In this document: positions 53,101 to 62,013 of the stretch, piece after piece
How the letters are laid out: the number at the start of each line of letters is the position of its first letter
Numbering within the stretch: the first letter of the stretch is position 1
Source of the DNA: Sinotaia quadrata
Taxonomy: Eukaryota; Mollusca; Gastropoda; Architaenioglossa; Viviparidae
Direction: 5' to 3'
Assembly: GCA_028829895.1 (NCBI GenBank)
Contig: CM054181.1
Span: 31,900,857 to 31,964,856 of the forward strand
Length of the DNA stretch: 64,000 nt
Program-made: the position numbers and the translations under genes
Notes under the pieces: model-generated
Told to the model about the DNA's origin: nothing
Database searches by the model: none
Seen by the model: the letters and a program-made list of their open reading frames with translations, nothing else

Positions 53101-55860
53101 GTTACTACTGTCTATGGTATGAAGTACTGCATGATTGCTCCCATTAATGACATTCAAAATTCCACGTGTGACAAGACCTGCAATGGAACGAGTTTGATCA
53201 CGCATATTAAACCAACTTTAGAACTATAAAATCTAAACTTACAACGGTGATGAAGAGGATAACCAGCGGATATGCAGGCGAAACGGCTCATTTGTGCATG
53301 TCGAGTCGCCTTTTAGAATTTCCCAATTGCACACTCCATATTCATTCAAACAGTTAGTAGTGGCAACATTCACTAGACATTTGTCTCTGGCAAACTAGCA
53401 TTATAACACGACGTATTCATTCAGAAAGTTAGTATGGCAACATCCATTAGACATTTGTCTCTGGCACACAAGCATCATAACACGACTGTCTCGTACACGT
53501 GTGCACGTATAGGGAAAATGTATGAAGGATTAAATTATTTTAAATTAATTAGGAAAATAATTAACGAAAAATTATTACATCATTAGCAGTTTCATACTGT
53601 GAGTCAAGAAATTCATCATCACTAGTTTTCAAGGCTTGGAACCGCTCTCTCTCTTGTGGTCTATTCGTCTTGTAGGCTGCAGACAAAATTACATTTCACA
53701 AACACTTTACATATTGTAGAAGAACATAATATCCAACATTCAGACGATACAATTAATGAATCCCAATTTGAGAAGTGCTATGATGCTCCAATGCACAATT
53801 CTATCAGTTTCGTCCATTCATATACTCTCATGGCTTTAATAATCTCAATGGCAAAATACATCTACTTATAATTACCGTTTTAAATATTACCAGTTCTTTT
53901 AATTGTGAATATATGTTCTACGTTTTCATAATTAGTTATAATATAGTATCCACTGAATCCTTTCTTAAGACCTTTACAATCATCTGTAAGTGCACGATTA
54001 AAGATCCTAAATAGATCTATGTTGCATTCCAAATTATCACATGCAAAAGGACAAGTAAAAAAAAAATCAAACTCTAGGATTCCTAAGGTCTCATACTGAA
54101 CATTTTAAAACAAAGCTGCTGTCATCTTTGTAGACAAGTAGTTGAAATTGTCTTGGATAGTATGGGTGCTTGGCGAGACGTTGAAAGAATATTTTTTTTA
54201 TAAGATCTGCGTCGAGATATTGCCTTCCTGAAGTTCTCCCTATAATGTAGTGAAATGGATATCACTGCTAATCTCTTTATCTGAGCTGTGTCGAAATATT
54301 ACCTTCCTGAAGTTCTCCCTATAATGTAGTGAAATGGATATCATTGCAAATCTCTTTATCTGAGCTGTGTCGAGATATTGCTTTCCTTAATTTTCTCTCC
54401 ATTATATAGCGAAATGGATTTCAGTGCTATTTGTTGTATTTGAAAGACTTACTACTGCCAAGTACATTATTAATCTTAAGTCTTAAATTCATTCGTTAAA
54501 TATTTGCAAACCTAAAAAATGTTTACATACAGTAATGATTAAGAGTATATGAATATGTATATTTTGTGTTTGCGTTTAAATTCATTTAGGTACCCATGTA
54601 TGCGTCAATGTATATATTGGGTACAAGTGTGTACAAATTATTCATATAACATATTCCATAAGTAGTACAGTAATGCACAGAATAACTTCGAAAGAAAGAT
54701 TTGCGTTGTGCTCATGTAAAACGATTCATTTTATCTGACACAAATTCTCTTCCAGTTTACACTGTTTGATTGCACGCTTCCACTTCTTTCTAATATAACG
54801 TAGCAAATGCAACATTATTAAACATGAGAGAACAGACACTAATCATAATATTTTTTACTGAATTTCTCTAATCGGTAACCTGCTAAGGGTTACCCTAGTC
54901 ATATTACATTCCAGTAATGTTTTACAATTAATATGGTTGAAAGAATAATGCGAACCCTAATAATATTTAATCCCTCATATTTTATCCCGATTTGAATTAA
55001 CTGCAGTCGCTATTCGTCAAAACTAAAATCCAAGATAAAATATGAGCAACTCTGCTGTCACAAGATGGATGCAACAAAATGCTAGACCAGATAAAACAAA
55101 AGAAATTTAATTTTGTGTGATATGTGATTAAAATGTTCCTACATTTGTTAAAGAGGTGATTAGCTAAGACATGATTGTGATACGCTGTCCATTGAGTATC
55201 GAATTTGTTTTAAGACTGCGATATGATTTTGTTAATGCCTGTAATTTCTGCCAATCAATTTACAGTTTGCAAAGCGCAAATACAGACACAGATAATGCTA
55301 ATTTTACAGAAAATTTCCAATATGTAGAGATAAGAAGACCAATCTGTATCAATACATGTGTATGCTACTGGAGGAGAAAGGACATAATCAAGTCGACAAC
55401 GTAAACAAAATCATGGATACGATTGAAGAAATGTTACTTCCGGCTCAAAATACGTCAAACAGCGCCATTTTGCCTGACATGACACGAGTTCTTAGTCATC
55501 TCATGAACTTGCCTGATGACGTATTAGAATCAGCTCAAGCTCAATACAACATATCACAAAGGTAAAAGGTCATTTTCCAGAACATACTTTACTGGTTCAA
55601 ATCGTGTATAATAATGTGCCTTGGGACAGAAAGTTTTAATTATAAATGAGCAGAATATAAATAGAAATGATAGACTTATGATGTAAAAATTGCACATTTT
55701 ATCACGCTGCAGCGTAATGTTTAATTGTCTTGTCTCCAAAGTTTTTAGTAGCTATGCCACTCTAAAGGCATTATTGAGCATACTAGTAATTAGCTGTCAC
55801 ATGTTGCTTTATATGCACATAAACATACGCACACACACACATACTCACTCACTCACGCAT

Positions 55861-55911
<51 letters not shown>

Positions 55912-58116
55912 TTATTTTTACTATACTATCAAATGAAATTTTGAGAAATGTGATGTATAATTGAATCATAGAATACATTTATGAACACAGTATGATAGCT
56001 AACATATTCAACATTTTTTGTAATCTCTCTCTCTAAAATGTTATGTGAGTTAGTGCAGGCTTATGTGAAAAATGTATTGGGCATAATTTGATTGGACTTT
56101 TTTTTTGCTGTATACCTTAGTGCCCTAGAATTACGATAGGCCTTATAACATTATGCTGTCTATAAGGAAGCTCGCTGGTAGCCCCAAAACTATGAACATT
56201 TTCTATTAAATGTAAAGTGCATGCGTGCATACCTTGCCTAATTCATTACTGTGAACTCCATGTACTGTGGGCGATTTGTTTTGCTGTTCAGATTGTGTTT
56301 CTCATTCTGGGTATTAGATTTTAGTTTGAAGTAAGTATTGGATTTTAGAGTTTGTTGGGTAATTTATTTTTTCGCTCCGATTGTTTCTCTTCCGGGTATT
56401 AGATTTTAGGTTGTAGTAAATATTGGATTTTAGATTTTGGTGGGCGATTTATTTTTCGCTCAGATTGTGTTTCTCATTCTGGGTATTGCATTTTAGGTTG
56501 TAGTGAATATTGGATTTTAGATTTTTGGTTTGCGTTCGCTGTGTGATTAGTTCTTATTCTTGCAACCCCTTCCGGAAGGAGATCAAACGACATTTTCTTT
56601 CTTTAATATTCCTTTCTCTCTTCTTTCATTTTTCCTTTCTTCCTTTCTCTTGGGCTTATATATTCCTTCTCTCCCTCACACTATCCCATTCTCTCCTTTT
56701 CTCTTATTATCAATATATCACTTCTTCCTTTTCCTAATTTCATTCATCTATTCTCCCTCTGCCTCACTGTCAATATTTTCATTCTCCCTTCCCTCAATTA
56801 TTTTCTTTTTTTCCCATGTGCCGTGGTTCGCATTTGGTGATAACAAAAAAATACATACTATAAAATAATTAAGCAACATATTCGGAAAACTGACATTTAG
56901 ACAAGCGAAGCTGCAGGCAGAAGTCAGGTTACTAATAATTGTGCATTGCCTTGGGTTGCGTTTCATTTTAAACACCCGTATACCAACTACTTGTATAAGC
57001 ACTAATTCCGGAAACAAGGGTGCTGGACATCAATTTGTAATGCACTTTACAACATAAATATCCCTCATTTATTGTGGTGAAGATCATCGTTGTCGTCATC
57101 GTTTTATTACTATTATTATTTTTATCACATTCATATTTTTTTACTTTACTCAAATAATTATTTGTTAAATGGCAGGATTCTCGGTGCGGTGGACGAGATA
57201 TCAAACAGTATGCAGCCTGATGGTCTCCCTTTTTCGTCGCCCAATCTGGTCATAGGTGCTCATGCTCTGAGCGCCAATAACTCACTCCAGCGCACAATAA
57301 CTGCTGGATGTGCTAACCGAGTAAGTCAAATCAAAATACTTTTAGTCAAAACAATAAAACGCATTTTCCATCCTTTCAGACATTTTAATTATCATTTTTT
57401 CTGACTACTGCCAATTTCCTTGTTATTTACTATTCAGCAGACGTTTATTATTATAGATGCTGTTTCTCTATCGTTATAATTAGGTATGAAAACATTAACT
57501 TTTATAATATTAAATTGTAATGAAATACTTTGATGGTTTCTTTCTTCTTCGTTTTCTCTCATTCTCTCTCTCTCTATCACTCTCTCTTTCTTCCATAGAG
57601 TTTGTTATTATTCGCTTAAGTCACTGTTTTAAAGAATTTGATGTAAAATTAAATAATAATAATTTAATATCATCGTATTTTATATTTAAATGTTGTGTGA
57701 TCACTACCCTTGATGCTCATAACCCGAAGAAGATAACATTATATATTCAGTTTACAGCGTTTCGTGTTACAAATATTATTCCATCTAATTATAGTTAAAA
57801 TAGTGGATTTGTCGCCCTTTTGTTTCTTTCTCGTTGCAGGGAAATGACGATGACGCCTGTAAAGTCTACCTACCACCAAGTGTTCTAAATGTGACGTCAG
57901 ACACTCGAATTACTTTTGCATTATTTAGGAGTGAAAAAGTGTTCGAGGTAATTTGTATTGAAAATCATTTAAATCCCCCCTCCCCCTTGTTTGAGGTTCT
58001 GTATTTTCTAACTTACAAAGCCTTTATTTTAAAACTGAAAATAGATTTTTATTTTTACTGCCTATATTGGTAACAGCCAAAATTGTAAATTTTTAGTGTG
58101 TAAAATTGTAAAATAA

Positions 58117-58153
<37 letters not shown>

Positions 58154-60515
58154 ATGCGTGAGTGAGTGAGTATGTGTGTGTGTGCGTATGTGTTTATGTG
58201 CATAAAATTGGACGACTCCTTCTTTAAAGGACTTCTGTTTAGTCTTGTATAGTGAATGAAACAAAGCTGAAACAGTATTGTGGACATACTCAGCTCATTA
58301 TGTAAATATGACAAAGTGGCACCTAAAAATCATTCACAAGCGATTATTTCAGACGGACAAAGTACTGAAGTAATTTACACAATATTTTTAACACTGACAA
58401 AGTGCTGAAGTAATTTAGTATCAATTTTGTTAGTACTCACAAAATGCTGAAGCCATTCACAATCATTTATTTAAATGTGATATAGTGTTTTAAAGTCGTG
58501 ATATAGTCTTAAACGTCGCTAATGACTGACATACGTAGTGAGGTCGTAATATAAAATGAGAAATCTATCATTCATCCAGGTCATGAGACGAGCAAAACAG
58601 AAAATTACTTCGAAGCCAACTCTCGCTACTGGTCACAAGAGGGGAATCAACAGCAATGTAATGTCTGCAACTGTCAAAGACTTTAACGTCATAAATTCAA
58701 CAGACCAAATTATTATCACACTCCCTCACAAAATAGTGGTAAATTTACGTTCTTACAAATCTGGTTGCATTGTTTTGTTTACTTGCTGGCTGTATTTGTT
58801 CACTTATTGGGTGTTTTTGTTTACTCATTTAAGGGATTGAGTTGTTAATTTTTGTTTATACTTTACGCGATGTTAATCAAAGATTTCGAAAGAATGCCTA
58901 GGCGACTATCTAGATTCTATGTTTATCAGAACAAAGAGAAGACCGTTATTACACGGTCTGTAATCTGTGGAATTTATTTAAAGGAAAATGATTAGAAGCA
59001 TTGTATATTTGATATGTCTATCATTCATTAGTATTGTATGTTCGTGTTGTATATTTGATGTATATCGTTCATTAGTATTGTATGTTCGTGTTGTATATTT
59101 GATGTATATCGTTCATTAGTAGTTTATGTTTGTGTTGTATATTTGATGTCTATCGTTCATTAGTATTGTATGTTCGTGTTGTATTTTGATATGTATATCG
59201 TTCATTACTAGTTTATGTTCGTGTTGTATATTTGATATGTCTATCATTCATTACTAGTTTATGTTCGTGTTGTAAATTTGATGTCTATCGTTCATTACTA
59301 GTTTCTGTTCGTGTTGTATATTTGATATGTCTATCATTCATTACTAGTTTATGTTCGTGTTGTATATTTGATGTCTATCGTTCATTATTAGTTCATGTTC
59401 GTGTTGTATATTTGATGTCTATCATTCATTACTAGTTTATGTTCGTGTTGTATATTTGATATGTCTATCATTCATTAGTATTGTATGTTCGTGTTCTATA
59501 TTTGATGTCTATCATTCATTAGTATTGTATGTTCGTGTTCTATATTTGATGTCTATCGTTCATTACTAGCTTATGTTCGTGTTGTACATCATCATATCAC
59601 AACGAATACGAAGAATGACATCTCTGCAACATTTTCCTGACAAACATAAATTAATCAATAAAATAACGTGCAATGAAAAATTAAAATTAAAAAATAAAAA
59701 TGAATGCTAACAAAGAGAATGAGAGATGAAACTACCGCCAATGAAGTGCTTAAATACTTCTTTCATCGATTATCGTTGCTTCCATCTACTGTTAACACAA
59801 ACATAAGTAAAGAGATCAAGGAAGATTAATTTTAGAGAAGTACCAAATGAATGATGCATTTAATGGATGAAGTTCACATCATTTGAACACGTTTTCCGTC
59901 AAAACTATTCCAAAATGTCATTTTCAATAAACATATTCTAATTTATTAGATAAATATAATAAGACGAAATTAGCTTCTTTAATTAAGGAGTCTAATATTA
60001 AATTATCAGAATACACATTAACCTCAATATGCCTATATGTTCTTTATTTAGCAATGATAATATATGATACACAGAAATTAAAGACACAAATAAAAGTAAA
60101 TAATAATTCTATACAAAAATCATATGTACCTGTGTGGTGTTTATTTACTAGCAGCAAAGTTAATTTATTGTGAGCAGTTGTTGTTGTAATAGACGACAAA
60201 TGTAAGAAAGCATTTCCGTTTTTTTTTAATTAACTGATTTGTTGATGCCCGAGTATGTTTAATAATATGGTTGTTCAGTATATTTAGTTGTTATTTAAAA
60301 TTATCATGAAAAGGAAACACATAACTTTTCTGTTCTATGAAGGATTCACGAGGGCCGAGTTGCGTATTCTGGAATGCAAGCCAATCGGATTGGTCTTCTA
60401 AAGGATGCACAACAGTCAATAGCACAAATTTCTATACAGTCTGCCAGTGTAACCACCTGACCCATTTCGCCCTTCTAATGGTTTGTAGTATTTGATTTCG
60501 TAGAGATATAATGAT

Positions 60516-60578
<63 letters not shown>

Positions 60579-60636
60579 CACACACTCACACTCACTCACA
60601 CACACACACACTCACTCACACACACACACACACACA

Positions 60637-60677
<41 letters not shown>

Positions 60678-60990
60678 GCACGCACACACACACACAGTTC
60701 TCTAGCCAAACAGTTTGAGAATTCATTTAATGATGATTAGTGTAAAGGTAAAAATAGAGCGGCAACACTTGTATTTTAATAACTTTTAAAGTCGTGGCAC
60801 AATTTAAGGTATTCCGAGTAGATATGAATAATTTATAATTTAATTCGTACAATTCAAAAACAATTTATTTTAGCATGAACGTTTGTCTCGTACGAACAGC
60901 CTTATATAAACAGTTGTTTTATAAATCGGCTATTATTCATTTTCCATGTGACTTATGATTTCATTAGCTGTGTCCACTTGCATCAGTAAA

Positions 60991-61042
<52 letters not shown>

Positions 61043-61091
61043 GTGTATATGTATGTCTGTATGTATGCGTGTGTGTATATATGTGAGAGAG

Positions 61092-61156
<65 letters not shown>

Positions 61157-61962
61157 TGTACTAATACCCTTTTGATGGAGGCTTCTAGACGAACACTATA
61201 TGATTATTCGTACAGTGTTATACTAATAAACCTCTTGACAGAGTCTTTTAAACAAACGGCTATAGTGATGTTTATGATACCTTGCCATAAAGAGTTACAG
61301 CCCTTGGGAAGGGTGGTTGAAAATTTAATATAGGATTTGCAAACAATGGCCAGTCTAGTAGCACAGCTTTAATGATTGTGGACTTAATATCATACGTGAA
61401 CTATTCAAATAATGCCAACAGTTTCTAATAAGGCAGAATGCCATAACAGAAGTGTGCAAGCTTCATTAATGACGACAGAAAAATGTCTAGATACACAACA
61501 TGAATATCCAATACGTGTACATTTTCGCGATACTTGTATTATTGTTTACTATTTAGTAAAGAGCCATGCATTACTAATGTTAAACGTATTTTAAAGTTCT
61601 ATCACAATTGTAAACAACTATACTGCACACAATAAGTAACTGAATAATAATAGCTACACATATCACTATTAAAAGATAAAAGTATATGCTCTACAAACTA
61701 GAATCGAATTGGCACACTATATGATAGACGAAAATGCAAAGTAATTCAATATCTATAATTCATGAAACTCGCAGCTGCAAATCTGAATGTCGAGTAAAGT
61801 AAGACAAGTTAACAAGAAAATATTTTTTTAGGAAAATATTGTTCAAATATTTATTTATTGAAATTTACAAATAAAATTTATGTTCTCAGCTAATAGAAAC
61901 AACTCTACTACACTTAGATATGATATTGTTACTTGATGTATGTCCTCCTGACAAGAATATAT

Positions 61963-62013
<51 letters not shown>

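Larger units (their letters stand above)
55562..57175 (+). other. Intron after receptor exon 12
   Basis: No gene is seen. It contains the first inverted microsatellite arm (55812-55920), a ~91-bp tandem repeat (56268-56525) and a pyrimidine-rich stretch (56590-56815), whose open frames are compositional. Confidence 0.55.

Noticed and set aside
60990..61333. Cys-Val and Thr-His repeat proteins in dinucleotide runs
   Set aside because: Translation of (GT)n and (AC)n. The same artefact appears at 47035, 55690, 58055 and 60511.
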